Source: an uncultured Bacteroides sp. (GTDB taxonomy: Bacteria > Bacteroidota > Bacteroidia > Bacteroidales > Bacteroidaceae). From it: a stretch of DNA of 64,000 bases. The translations under genes and the position numbers were made by a program. The stretch lies in contig CAQOGY010000008.1 of NCBI GenBank assembly GCA_948847595.1, positions 62,001-126,000 on the forward strand. The letters are read 5' to 3'. Numbering within the stretch: position 1 is the first letter of the stretch; the number at the start of each line of letters is the position of its first letter. The notes under the pieces are model-generated. The model saw nothing but the letters and a program-made list of their open reading frames with translations. It was not told the origin of the DNA and made no database searches. Below are positions 8,351 to 15,927 of the stretch, one piece after another.

Positions 8351-9244
8351 ATGGATTATACAAATTCCCCTCTTGAAGTTCCTGCTTTAATCCAAACATT
8401 AAAAGATAGGGGACTGTCAATTACTGACGACAACAAGGCGTTGGCATTTCTTGAAAATGTCAGCTATTTCCGTTTCAGGACATATCTTCGTCCTATGGAG
8501 CAAGATACGGTTATGCACCAATACAAGTCCGGAGCCTCATTTGGCAAGGCTGTGTCACTATATCTGTTCGATACACGGCTAAGAATGCTTATTTTCTCTG
8601 CAATACAACAAATAGAAGTGTCCTTGCGTGCCAAGATTATCAATCATTTCTCGTTAAGCCATGGCGCATTTTGGTTTATCCAGCCGGAATTGGCCACAGA
8701 CAAGCATAAGTTTACAGAGAACTTAAGTACGCTGGAGAGAGAACTCCAACGCTCCAAAGACGAGTTTATCAAGGAGCATTGTGTTAAATACGGCAAAGAA
8801 GGTTATCCTCCGGCATGGAAAATATTGGAATTGGTTTCATTCGGTTGCTTGACTAAGCTCTATTTCAATTTCGCCGATACGACTATCAAAAAGAAAATCG
8901 CCCGTTCGTATGGCGTACCACAGCATGAAATGCTTGAAAGTTGGATGAAGGCGGTCAATGCGTTAAGAAATGCTTGCGCCCATCATGAACGTATTTGGAA
9001 CAGGGTGATGCCTGTCATACCACAGTTACCCGCCACCTTGCGAAATACCTGGATAACGGACAAACCGCAAATGGCCAATCGTTTCTATGCTGTATTTTGC
9101 TGCCTTATCTATTGGCTTAATGCAATTGAACCTGAAAATACACTGGTGCAAGATTTCAAGTCCCTGTTACAGGAGTTCCCGAATGTAGATACCACAGCAA
9201 TGGGCTTTACCACAAATTGGAAAGAAGACCCATTTTGGTTATAG
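8351..9244 (+). CDS. AbiF/AbiD-type abortive infection protein (Abi_2, HEPN-like)
   Basis: I chose the ATG at 8351 (MDYTNSPLEVPALIQTLKDRG) because the longer open frame would translate through the upstream RNA hairpin. The 297-residue product shows the Abi_2 landmarks in order: VSYFRFRTYLRPM, LYLFDTRLRMLIFSAIQQIE, SFGCLTKLYFN, and LRNACAHHERIWN near residue 205. The RNACAH element fits the R-x4-H HEPN ribonuclease motif. Members cause growth arrest or cell suicide on phage infection. It is preceded by a small structured RNA and followed by a strong terminator, which looks like an RNA-controlled toxin unit carried for ICE maintenance or phage exclusion. Confidence 0.8.
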   Translation: MDYTNSPLEVPALIQTLKDRGLSITDDNKALAFLENVSYFRFRTYLRPMEQDTVMHQYKSGASFGKAVSLYLFDTRLRMLIFSAIQQIEVSLRAKIINHFSLSHGAFWFIQPELATDKHKFTENLSTLERELQRSKDEFIKEHCVKYGKEGYPPAWKILELVSFGCLTKLYFNFADTTIKKKIARSYGVPQHEMLESWMKAVNALRNACAHHERIWNRVMPVIPQLPATLRNTWITDKPQMANRFYAVFCCLIYWLNAIEPENTLVQDFKSLLQEFPNVDTTAMGFTTNWKEDPFWL

Positions 9245-9270
9245 TATATATCCAAAAGACATACACATCT

Positions 9271-9313
9271 AAAAACAGCCGAATTCTTATCTAAGAGTTT
9301 GGCTGTTTTTTTT
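9271..9313 (+). terminator. Intrinsic terminator of abiF
   Basis: AAAAACAGCC at 9271-9280 and GGCTGTTTTTTTT at 9301-9313 form a long hairpin (the inner part also pairs, GAATTCTTA with TAAGAGTTT allowing G-U) followed by eight T residues. It lies 26 bases after the AbiF stop. Confidence 0.85.
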
Positions 9314-9407
9314 ATAATCTATTGGAAACAATATACTACTTCCAACCATCTTGAATTAAAATTCGTTATTTCCTTAATCAACTTTCACACATTATAATAT
9401 TTTGTGT

Positions 9408-9415
9408 ATCTTTGC
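9408..9415 (+). promoter_or_regulatory. -7 box (TATCTTTG) upstream of the long-hairpin RNA
   Basis: This is an exact TAnnTTTG match in an AT-rich stretch. Transcription would start near 9421, just before the first of several consecutive hairpins and about 280 bases before the TetR-family gene at 9702. No good -33 TTTG is obvious. Confidence 0.5.
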
Positions 9416-9423
9416 AGTAAGTT

Positions 9424-9615
9424 GGTGTGTAATATCACCATTCTTATGTAGAATGAGTTTATCTCATTCAGTTCGTGTTCGTGTGGACTTGTAAAGAGAA
9501 AACTGGTAATTTTCAAGAAAGACAAGGATATACGAAGCGAGTGTGTCGTATTTGTTTAAATACGGCACAGGTCGCTCGTTTTGTCTTTCGGGTATACCAG
9601 TGCCTCTCTTTACAA
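9424..9615 (+). ncRNA. Long-hairpin structured RNA or leader of unknown family
   Basis: Two small hairpins (GGTG/CACC at 9424-9439; GAATGAG/CTCATTC at 9451-9469) precede a nearly continuous 127-nt hairpin. The paired arms are 9489-9499 with 9605-9615, 9502-9508 with 9595-9601, 9517-9525 with 9581-9589, 9536-9540 with 9572-9576, and 9543-9553 with 9558-9568 (one G-U pair). A -7 box lies just upstream. No open reading frame of note crosses it. It may be a regulatory leader of the TetR-family gene, a free ncRNA (the shape is 6S-like), or a mobile-element relic; I cannot name a family. Confidence 0.6.
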
Positions 9616-9701
9616 AATGAGCGGACTCTGTGCCTTTCAATATATTAGATATGGTAAAGGGTTTGCTTAAAGAAATTAAATAAACAATTTACCCTATCGT
9701 T

Positions 9702-10319
9702 ATGGCAGAGACAGATTGGTTTAATAAACCTGTAGAGAATTCAAGAGAATTGATTCTGAAGGAAGCTTTTAAGCTATTCCTTCAGAGGAATGTGGAAAAA
9801 GTGACAGTTCCTGAGTTGGAACGTGTTACTAAGTTGCAGCGTGGAGCAATTTTTTATCATTTTAAAGATAAGGAAACAATATTTAAGGAAGTAATAGCTA
9901 AGTATTTTTTTTCTCCTTTAAATATATTCTTTCCTGTTATACCTGACGAGGCTTATTCTTTACAAGAATATTGGAATAAAAAGAATGAGCATTTAGTGAA
10001 GATACAATCTTGGTTCGACCAAGAAGAAATTCTAATCAATCCTTGTAGTGCTTTCTTTCACATTGCAGGACAAGCTAATCTGTATGTTTTAGATTTTAAA
10101 GAAAGAATGTTAGCATTTATTGCATGTGATAAGAAGTACTGGAAACTAGCAGCACAAATGGATAAAAAAGTTCAAAATTCTAAAATGGATTCTTTGGTAT
10201 GCGGTTTTTTATTTCGAAGTATTTATGTAGAACAATATCATACGACTTGTTATTACGAAAGACTGCATACTTTTGAATACCCTTATTTTCTTGAATCTAT
10301 ATTTGCAATTAAAAATTAG
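9702..10319 (+). CDS. TetR-family transcriptional regulator 1
   Basis: The 205-residue protein has an N-terminal TetR helix-turn-helix (LILKEAFKLFLQRNVEKVTV, then LERVTKLQRGAIFYHFKDKETIF, about residues 16-62). A divergent ligand-binding and dimerisation domain follows. The DNA-binding half resembles that of the regulator at 12110-12712 (RGAI-F/L-YH, K-E), so the two are paralogues or family neighbours. It is preceded by a promoter and the unusual long-hairpin RNA, and is convergent with the alpha-oxoamine synthase gene. It is a candidate sensor for a small molecule made by that synthase and a candidate binder of the ACAGT-N4-ACTGT palindromes; neither is shown. Confidence 0.8.
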   Translation: MAETDWFNKPVENSRELILKEAFKLFLQRNVEKVTVPELERVTKLQRGAIFYHFKDKETIFKEVIAKYFFSPLNIFFPVIPDEAYSLQEYWNKKNEHLVKIQSWFDQEEILINPCSAFFHIAGQANLYVLDFKERMLAFIACDKKYWKLAAQMDKKVQNSKMDSLVCGFLFRSIYVEQYHTTCYYERLHTFEYPYFLESIFAIKN

Positions 10320-10337
10320 AGCCGTTTTTTTGCAGTA

Positions 10338-10525
10338 ATTGATGAGGGGTGTCAAAACCAAAATGAATACTCCCCAAAGTTACAGATTGTAACAACAAAT
10401 ACTAAAAAGGGTCGTATCAGACTCTGTATTGAGTAATGCTATGACCCTTTCTTTAGCCTTTTAGGATGCTCAAATTTCAAATTATAAGTTCATCTTTTCA
10501 AAATGGAGTTTTGACCCTCATCAAT
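10338..10525. mobile_element. MITE-like element, 188 bp
   Basis: Imperfect terminal inverted repeats (ATTGATGAGG-GGTGTCAAAAC at 10338-10358; reverse complement of ATTGATGAGGGTCAAAAC at 10508-10525) bound a non-coding segment. Inside it is a hairpin with an 11-bp stem, 10406-10416 with 10440-10450 (one G-U pair). I see no target-site duplication. It could be a non-autonomous insertion-sequence derivative. It lies between the convergent TetR1 and synthase genes, where the inner hairpin could end transcription from both sides. Confidence 0.5.
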
Positions 10526-10679
10526 GACATTATACTTGTTTTATTGTATTTGGTAAAGTTTTTAGCCACAAAATGTATACTTGTATTAGAACATTTAATA
10601 TCGTTTCTTTTTTGATTATGATTTTCTCTAAAATTTCTTCTTTATTGAGAGAATGAACACACCTCAACTTATAGAATGA

Positions 10680-11948
10680 TTATCTCACGAATCGTGGAAC
10701 GTTGTATTTATCAAATAATTTAATCATCAATTCAAATAACATATCCATATCTTTTTGTGTGTGGTTTGCCATTATGCTTATTCGAAATCTTGTCAAATTG
10801 GCTGGTACGACTGGTGGAAAAATAGAGTTTAAGACAAATCCGTTATCAAAAGCATCTTTGGCCATTTGAGTCAAAATGGCTTGATCACCTACGACCAAAG
10901 GAATAATTGGCGTTTCAGTATTCAATATATTAAATCCTCCATCTCTAAATTTATGTTGTAGATACTTTGCATTTTGTTTGAGTCGTTCTACTATATTTGT
11001 ATTTTGCATTACTTTTATTACCTCAATAGCAGCAGCACATACGCTGGGAGGCAATGAGGTTGAGAACATATTGCTTCTTGCATATATTCGCAAATAGTCT
11101 ATAATGTCTTGTGAGGCTGTTATATACCCACCCACTGTTCCAATTGCTTTGCTCAGTGTTCCAGTTAGAATAATATTTTTTCTATCAGTAATTCCGTAAT
11201 GCGATAATGTTCCAGCCCCATTATCACCTATCACTCCTGTTGCATGTGCTTCATCAATAAGTAAAACTGCATTATATTTCCTTATAGTCTCCAAGATTAA
11301 TGGAAGTTTTGCGATATCACCATCCATACTAAATACACCATCTGTAACAACCAGAATGCCTTCGGGATATTTAGGACTGTTGTCTTTTAATAAACTTTCT
11401 AAATGACTTATATCACCATGTTTATACCTAATCATTTTTGCACCAGACATGACTGTGCCATCAAGTAGACTAGCATGATTAAGCTTATCATGTATGATGA
11501 GGTTATTCGCTCGTATTAATCCGGAAATAACTCCTAAATTGGCTGTATAACCGGAAGAAAACAGAATAGAATCATCCATACCTGACATTTTAGCAATAAG
11601 ATGTTCTAATTCTTGCTGATACATAAATGTACCTGATAATAACGGAACTCCACCAGATCCTATACCTAATTCCTTCGTCACTTCAATAGCCTTTTGAATA
11701 GCTTCAGGAAAGATAGTAGCACCTAAATAGCTATTTGAGCCGAACATGATAGTTTGTACTTTTTGTTGAGTGTATCTATTATAGATTGTAACTTCTCTAT
11801 TGCAAGCCGTTAATTGTGGATGCTTTTTATATACATTCAACTCGCTTTGTTCATGCAAAGTCATTTCATTCTTAAAGTCAAGGACTTTCCCTAAAATAGA
11901 ACCATCTTTACTGGTCTTATTTTTTGTTATGTTTATAACGTACCTCAT
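10680..11948 (-). CDS. PLP-dependent alpha-oxoamine synthase (BioF/Kbl/SPT/CqsA superfamily)
   Basis: I chose the ATG at 11948 (MRYVINITKNKTSKDG); the longer frame starts with TTG inside the promoter. The 422-residue protein carries the superfamily hallmarks: GSNSYLG, GIGSGG, FSSGYTANLG, VVTDGVFSMDGD, DEAHATGVIGDNGAG (Asp-232) and TGTLSKAIGTVGGY (PLP lysine Lys-267). These enzymes condense an amino acid with an acyl-CoA. The usual PLP-stacking histidine (H-x-x-LE) is replaced by Gln-111 in YQQELE. No biotin, threonine or sphingolipid genes adjoin it. It sits between two TetR regulators, with the ACAGT-N4-ACTGT palindrome beside its -7 box. A CqsA-like signal synthase for the neighbouring bacteriocin operons is inferred. 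Confidence 0.85.
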   Translation of the reverse strand: MRYVINITKNKTSKDGSILGKVLDFKNEMTLHEQSELNVYKKHPQLTACNREVTIYNRYTQQKVQTIMFGSNSYLGATIFPEAIQKAIEVTKELGIGSGGVPLLSGTFMYQQELEHLIAKMSGMDDSILFSSGYTANLGVISGLIRANNLIIHDKLNHASLLDGTVMSGAKMIRYKHGDISHLESLLKDNSPKYPEGILVVTDGVFSMDGDIAKLPLILETIRKYNAVLLIDEAHATGVIGDNGAGTLSHYGITDRKNIILTGTLSKAIGTVGGYITASQDIIDYLRIYARSNMFSTSLPPSVCAAAIEVIKVMQNTNIVERLKQNAKYLQHKFRDGGFNILNTETPIIPLVVGDQAILTQMAKDAFDNGFVLNSIFPPVVPANLTRFRISIMANHTQKDMDMLFELMIKLFDKYNVPRFVR

Positions 11949-11963
11949 AATGTTATGTATTAT

Positions 11964-11986
11964 ACAGTATAGACTGTGCAAATATA
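11964..11986 (-). promoter_or_regulatory. Promoter and operator of the alpha-oxoamine synthase gene
   Basis: TATATTTG (minus strand, 11986-11979) is an exact -7 box. One base downstream the 14-bp palindrome ACAGTCTATACTGT (11977-11964) covers the expected start site. A protein bound here would block initiation, so repression is the natural reading. Confidence 0.7.
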
Positions 11987-12047
11987 AGTCTTTTTTCTTT
12001 ATGACATGTTTTTTTTTATTAATTTCCTGAAAAGAGAGACAAATATA

Positions 12048-12094
12048 TTTGTATTCGACAAATATTCAATACCTTTGTAAACAGAACATACTGA
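12048..12094 (+). promoter_or_regulatory. Promoter of TetR2 with a degenerate operator and a second palindrome
   Basis: TTTG at 12048-12051, 18 bases, then TACCTTTG at 12070-12077 form a good Bacteroidetes promoter. Three bases later ACAGAACATACTGA (12081-12094) keeps the ACAG/ACTG cores of the island operator with two changes. The -33 box lies inside a perfect 14-bp palindrome, ACAAATATATTTGT (12039-12052), which may be a second regulator's site. Confidence 0.6.
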
Positions 12095-12109
12095 TAAACT
12101 TAAAATGTT

Positions 12110-12712
12110 ATGAGAAATGGAAAATCTACAAAGGATAAGCTTTTAATTGAAGCTTTCAAGTTATTTACGTCAAAACCATATGATCGAGTTACATTCGCAG
12201 ACTTAGAACAAGCTACAGGATTGAGTCGCGGAGCAATTTTATATCATATCAAAACAAAAGAAAATTTATTTTTAAATGTAGTCAAAAAATTTATATTTGA
12301 AGTCAATAGTATCTCTTCTATGCCTAAAACTCCCCAGTCTAGTCTTATACTTACATTGACTCATTTTATAGAATCTTGTCAAAAGGAAAAAAAAGAAATG
12401 GCAGCTTCCGGAATTTTTAATGTGAACACTGCAATGATGAACATTACAATTTCTGCATTTTTTGCATTACCTAAAATGAGGGAATATGCATTCAATTGGC
12501 TTTCTCAGGAGAAAGTGGTTTGGATGAATATTTTAGAAAAAGCAAAAGAGCTAAAAGAGATTAGAAGTGATATAAATGTAGAACTTTTTGCAAGTATATT
12601 TGAGAATGTATTTTTAGGATCTTATCTAAGTGGCATTGTTTATACTGATGGATATAAAATAGAACAGTTGGAAAGGGAGGTTATGCAAATTTATCAATTA
12701 ATCAAAGCATAG
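12110..12712 (+). CDS. TetR-family transcriptional regulator 2
   Basis: The 200-residue protein has a clear N-terminal TetR helix-turn-helix (LLIEAFKLFTSKPYDRVTF, then LEQATGLSRGAILYHIKTKE, about residues 12-58) and an all-helical C-terminal ligand/dimer domain. It is divergent from the alpha-oxoamine synthase, with start codons about 160 bases apart. A degenerate copy of the island palindrome sits just after its -7 box, which suggests autoregulation. As the divergent partner of an enzyme that could make a diffusible signal, it is my first candidate for the regulator that binds ACAGT-N4-ACTGT. Confidence 0.8.
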   Translation: MRNGKSTKDKLLIEAFKLFTSKPYDRVTFADLEQATGLSRGAILYHIKTKENLFLNVVKKFIFEVNSISSMPKTPQSSLILTLTHFIESCQKEKKEMAASGIFNVNTAMMNITISAFFALPKMREYAFNWLSQEKVVWMNILEKAKELKEIRSDINVELFASIFENVFLGSYLSGIVYTDGYKIEQLEREVMQIYQLIKA

Positions 12713-12841
12713 TTACAAAAAGCTCCTTTATTCCCTGAATTGCTTCTACACAAATAGAAGTTATTACATTTGGAAACTAGTTGACTATGCAAAGCACAAA
12801 ATATAGTAATTGGTACAACTACGATATATCAAGCGTAATAA

Positions 12842-12889
12842 AACAATAGCAACTGTAACTATTGGTTCATAGTGACAGTTGCTATTGTT
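12842..12889. terminator. Bidirectional terminator between convergent genes
   Basis: AACAATAGCAACTGT (12842-12856) and its exact reverse complement (12875-12889) form a 15-bp stem with an 18-nt loop. It lies in the 262-bp gap between the convergent TetR2 (plus) and peptidase-ABC transporter (minus) genes. No other coding sequence is visible in that gap. Confidence 0.7.
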
Positions 12890-12974
12890 ATATATAAGGT
12901 ATAACTCAGTAAAAATAAAATCGTCATAGCAACCAACAATAATATTGATTTATTTTTATTAGGGTATTTTATCA

Positions 12975-15098
12975 TTATAAGAGTAAATAGTCATCACAAA
13001 CCGTCATGTGCTTATTATCCAATATATAAATTTTATCACTCATTTTTGCTATTTCTGGTTTATGGGTTATCATTATTATTATCATGTCTTTTTTTAGCCT
13101 AAAAAGTAATTGGATCACCTCAAGCTCACACTCTTTATCCATACTTGCTGTTGGTTCATCTAATACTAAAATTGGAGCACTTTGATACAAGGCTCTTGCA
13201 ATCCCAATCAGCTGCTTTTGACCTCCCGAAAGGTTGTTCCCATTCTCATCGACCATATTATGCAATTTCAAATCTTCAATTTTGAAAAACCAATCCAATT
13301 GCATTGTCTTACAAAATAACTCTACATTTTCCAACGAATCAGAAAACATAGATATATTATCCGCAATTGTTCCAATAAACAATTTGGTTTGTTGTGAAAC
13401 GACCTTTATTTGTCTTCTCCATTTATGCAAATCAAATTTATTAATATCTGCATTATTAAATGTTATAATACCCTCACTTGGTGCATAAAAACGTTGAATC
13501 AGTTGAATTATCGTTGTTTTCCCACTACCGATCCGACCAAATATAGATAAAAGCTCACCTGTCCTGACTGTTAAATTTATTTTTTCAAGTAAAATTTCTC
13601 GTCCCGGATACTTAAACGTAACATTTTCTAATGCAAGCATGTTACAAGAAGTTATTGTTATATCTATATGTTTACTATTGTCTTCAAGAGGATGCTGAAT
13701 TATAAGAAGAGAACGATTATAAGCGGCTTTTGCCTCTTGCACACTTACCATATATGAAACTACTTTTATGGATGCTTGAAGAATTTGAGCCAAAATAGTA
13801 ATAATTGCAAATAAAACTCCAATTTCAATTTTTCCGATAACCACAAAGTACGAGCTTAGCAAAACAACGGTAATTGAAAATACACATACAATTAAGTTAG
13901 TGTATAAATTATATTGAGAATTAAGTATTTGGAGATCCGTTCTTTTTAGTTGAGCAGACTTGTATGATTCAAGTAGCCTTTTATGAAACAGTTTTTCTTT
14001 TACATTACTTTTTATCGCAAAATATCCGGAAAGTATATCTATTGAATATGCTTCAAATTTGGCATATTTTGCCATTGTTTGCTTTTGCTTCTTTCCTATT
14101 TTAGAACTATAATAATATGACAACCAAATAAGCGAAGGTATGCTTAATAGTGCAATTACTCCTATATTTAGTTCATAATAGAATAAAATGGATATAGATA
14201 CAAACAAAATGATTATTTGCATAAAAACTGAATTTATAAGCAATACTATTGAATTCTGAATTCGCTCAGTATCGCTCAACCTTGATACTATTTCCCCAGT
14301 ATTTAGTGACTTGTGAAAAGTTATGGGTAAATGAAAGACCCTAAATAAAAGATTTCGCAATATCCTTACATTGAATAATAGGTTTTGCTTAATAATAACT
14401 CTTTCATTTATATATGATATTATGGCTATAATTACGAGTATTAAGGCATAAAGCATGATACCATAAAAAATGAGCATCATATTTTTTTGAGGAATAATAT
14501 CGTCTGCCAATTTTTGAATAAAGATGGCTGGAACTAAGCTAAAAATTGATGCAAATATACTTAAGATTAATGTAACTAGTAGGAGTGGTATATCTCGACT
14601 TATAATATCAAAAATATATTGATAATTGTTGCTTTTTTTGTCTCTGTTATTCTTAGATGTGCTTTTTTTACTATCAAATAACAATAAAAGTTTTGACTTC
14701 CATATTGAGTCTAAATAATATTCGTCGCAATGAAATAACCCACTTGCCGGATCACCAATTAAAAATTGATTAGTTATATTATTATACCCAAAGCAGGTTA
14801 CAAAATGGGTAAAACCATCTTTGTTAACCGTATGTAATATCGAAATTGTGTCACAATTCTTTAATTCATCAATACTGCATCTATAACCATCTGCTGTTAA
14901 ATTGAGTTTTTCTGCTGACTCTTTTATGCCCAAAAGGGTTGTGCCTGTATGTACAGTTCCACTGTTTCTCAATATTTCCGCTTCATTGACATTAATATTA
15001 AAGTATTTACATACAGAAATAAGACAAGCTATCCCGCATAAATTAATTGATTTTTGTTGCGTAAATACTTTCTTCGCTTGATCGATATTTAATATCAT
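12975..15098 (-). CDS. Peptidase-containing ABC transporter (bacteriocin exporter, C39)
   Basis: The 707-residue protein has three parts. The N-terminal C39 peptidase has Cys-21 (INLCGIACL), His-98 (GFTHFV), Asp-116 (IGDPASG) and an upstream oxyanion Gln-15. A six-helix membrane domain occupies about residues 165-450. The nucleotide-binding domain has Walker A GRIGSGKTT, signature LSGGQKQ and Walker B LVLDEPTASMD. Such transporters cut precursors after a Gly-Gly leader and export the mature peptide. Its ATG overlaps the stop of the thioredoxin-like gene (TAATG), and the Gly-Gly precursor is two genes upstream, so that peptide is the expected substrate. It is the last gene of the operon. Confidence 0.92.
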   Translation of the reverse strand: MILNIDQAKKVFTQQKSINLCGIACLISVCKYFNINVNEAEILRNSGTVHTGTTLLGIKESAEKLNLTADGYRCSIDELKNCDTISILHTVNKDGFTHFVTCFGYNNITNQFLIGDPASGLFHCDEYYLDSIWKSKLLLLFDSKKSTSKNNRDKKSNNYQYIFDIISRDIPLLLVTLILSIFASIFSLVPAIFIQKLADDIIPQKNMMLIFYGIMLYALILVIIAIISYINERVIIKQNLLFNVRILRNLLFRVFHLPITFHKSLNTGEIVSRLSDTERIQNSIVLLINSVFMQIIILFVSISILFYYELNIGVIALLSIPSLIWLSYYYSSKIGKKQKQTMAKYAKFEAYSIDILSGYFAIKSNVKEKLFHKRLLESYKSAQLKRTDLQILNSQYNLYTNLIVCVFSITVVLLSSYFVVIGKIEIGVLFAIITILAQILQASIKVVSYMVSVQEAKAAYNRSLLIIQHPLEDNSKHIDITITSCNMLALENVTFKYPGREILLEKINLTVRTGELLSIFGRIGSGKTTIIQLIQRFYAPSEGIITFNNADINKFDLHKWRRQIKVVSQQTKLFIGTIADNISMFSDSLENVELFCKTMQLDWFFKIEDLKLHNMVDENGNNLSGGQKQLIGIARALYQSAPILVLDEPTASMDKECELEVIQLLFRLKKDMIIIMITHKPEIAKMSDKIYILDNKHMTVCDDYLLL

Positions 15099-15610
15099 TA
15101 CATATTACTTTTTAGTTGTTTTAAAAAATCAATATTTATACCAGTACATCTACTTTCTTCTATTCCATTTTTAGAGAAAACTAAAATGGTCGGAAATACA
15201 GATACATTGTACTTTTCAATAAGTTCAAAATTACTGTCGGATATGAATATCAATGAAGAGGTTTTATCTTTAGATATAATTTCATTTTTATAATTTATTA
15301 ATTTATGTCTATCTTCAAATGATATTAGAACGAGGTTGTATTTACGTGAAAATATATCTAAGTTATCTTTTATATAAAGAATTTCTTTGGCACATAAATC
15401 GCATTCTGTGTTAAAAAATATACACATAATACTTTTCGTGACCTGCATAGATAATTGAATATTCCGGTTTTCTATATCCATATGGATAGAATTCATATCA
15501 AATGAATGAGAAGCGTTGTAACTATGCTTTCTTATTGAAATTGTAAAGAGTGACATGGTGGACGCCACTATAAATATTACTGTTGCAATACAATATTTTT
15601 TTCTATTCAT
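15098..15610 (-). CDS. Membrane-anchored thioredoxin-like protein of the bacteriocin operon
   Basis: The ATG at 15610 (MNRKKYCIATV) is preferred over an upstream TTG. The 170-residue protein has one N-terminal membrane helix (about residues 7-26) and a periplasmic thioredoxin fold with the redox motif CDLC (Cys-70, Cys-73) and the cis-proline context VFPTILVF. It lies between the precursor, which has four cysteines, and the exporter. It probably forms or isomerises the two disulfides of the mature bacteriocin, or keeps the peptidase cysteine reduced; the former is more likely from its periplasmic topology. Confidence 0.8.
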   Translation of the reverse strand: MNRKKYCIATVIFIVASTMSLFTISIRKHSYNASHSFDMNSIHMDIENRNIQLSMQVTKSIMCIFFNTECDLCAKEILYIKDNLDIFSRKYNLVLISFEDRHKLINYKNEIISKDKTSSLIFISDSNFELIEKYNVSVFPTILVFSKNGIEESRCTGINIDFLKQLKSNM

Positions 15611-15721
15611 AATTTGCAAAAATAAAAGAGATATACCATCAATTGGCTTTACTATTTTATTAATTCTTAAAGATTAAATAAAAAGCAGCCAATGAAGATA
15701 TATCTCTTATTTACCTACTGG

Positions 15722-15895
15722 TTAGTTGCACTGCCAATCGGCTGCAGGGTTCCAGGCTCCATAGGATTTTACCCAAAATGTGTAATAGACTTGACGGCAT
15801 CTACAACCGCCTTCCCAACGTTCGCATTCTGTTTTTGATCCAAACATTTTACCCCCAAATGCACGGGACAAAACTTTGTTGCTTACTTTTTTCAT
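15722..15895 (-). CDS. Bacteroidetocin-like bacteriocin precursor, 57 residues
   Basis: This short gene starts at the ATG at 15895 and ends at a TAA at 15722. The leader MKKVSNKVLSRAFGG ends in a double glycine. Cleavage after Gly-15 gives a 42-residue peptide that begins KMFGSKTECERWEGG, has four cysteines (24, 31, 33 and 56), is rich in Trp and Tyr, and ends AADWQCN. The 42-residue length, Gly-Gly leader and two cysteine pairs fit the bacteroidetocins, class IIa-like peptides that kill Bacteroidales and act at BamA (family knowledge). The flanking membrane protein, thioredoxin-like protein and C39 exporter complete the set. Modification beyond disulfides is not expected. Confidence 0.82.
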   Translation of the reverse strand: MKKVSNKVLSRAFGGKMFGSKTECERWEGGCRCRQVYYTFWVKSYGAWNPAADWQCN

Positions 15896-15927
15896 AAAAA
15901 ACTAATTTAATAAGTTAATAATAATTG

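Noticed and set aside
10680..11948. Biotin synthesis bioF, threonine-side kbl or sphingolipid SPT housekeeping gene
   Set aside because: The fold is shared, but no partner pathway genes adjoin it. It lies in foreign AT-rich cargo between two TetR genes under the island operator, and the PLP-stacking histidine is replaced.
14953..14965. Further operator copy (ACAGT-TCC-ACTGT)
   Set aside because: The spacer is 3 rather than 4 bases and it lies deep inside the exporter coding sequence, away from any promoter.
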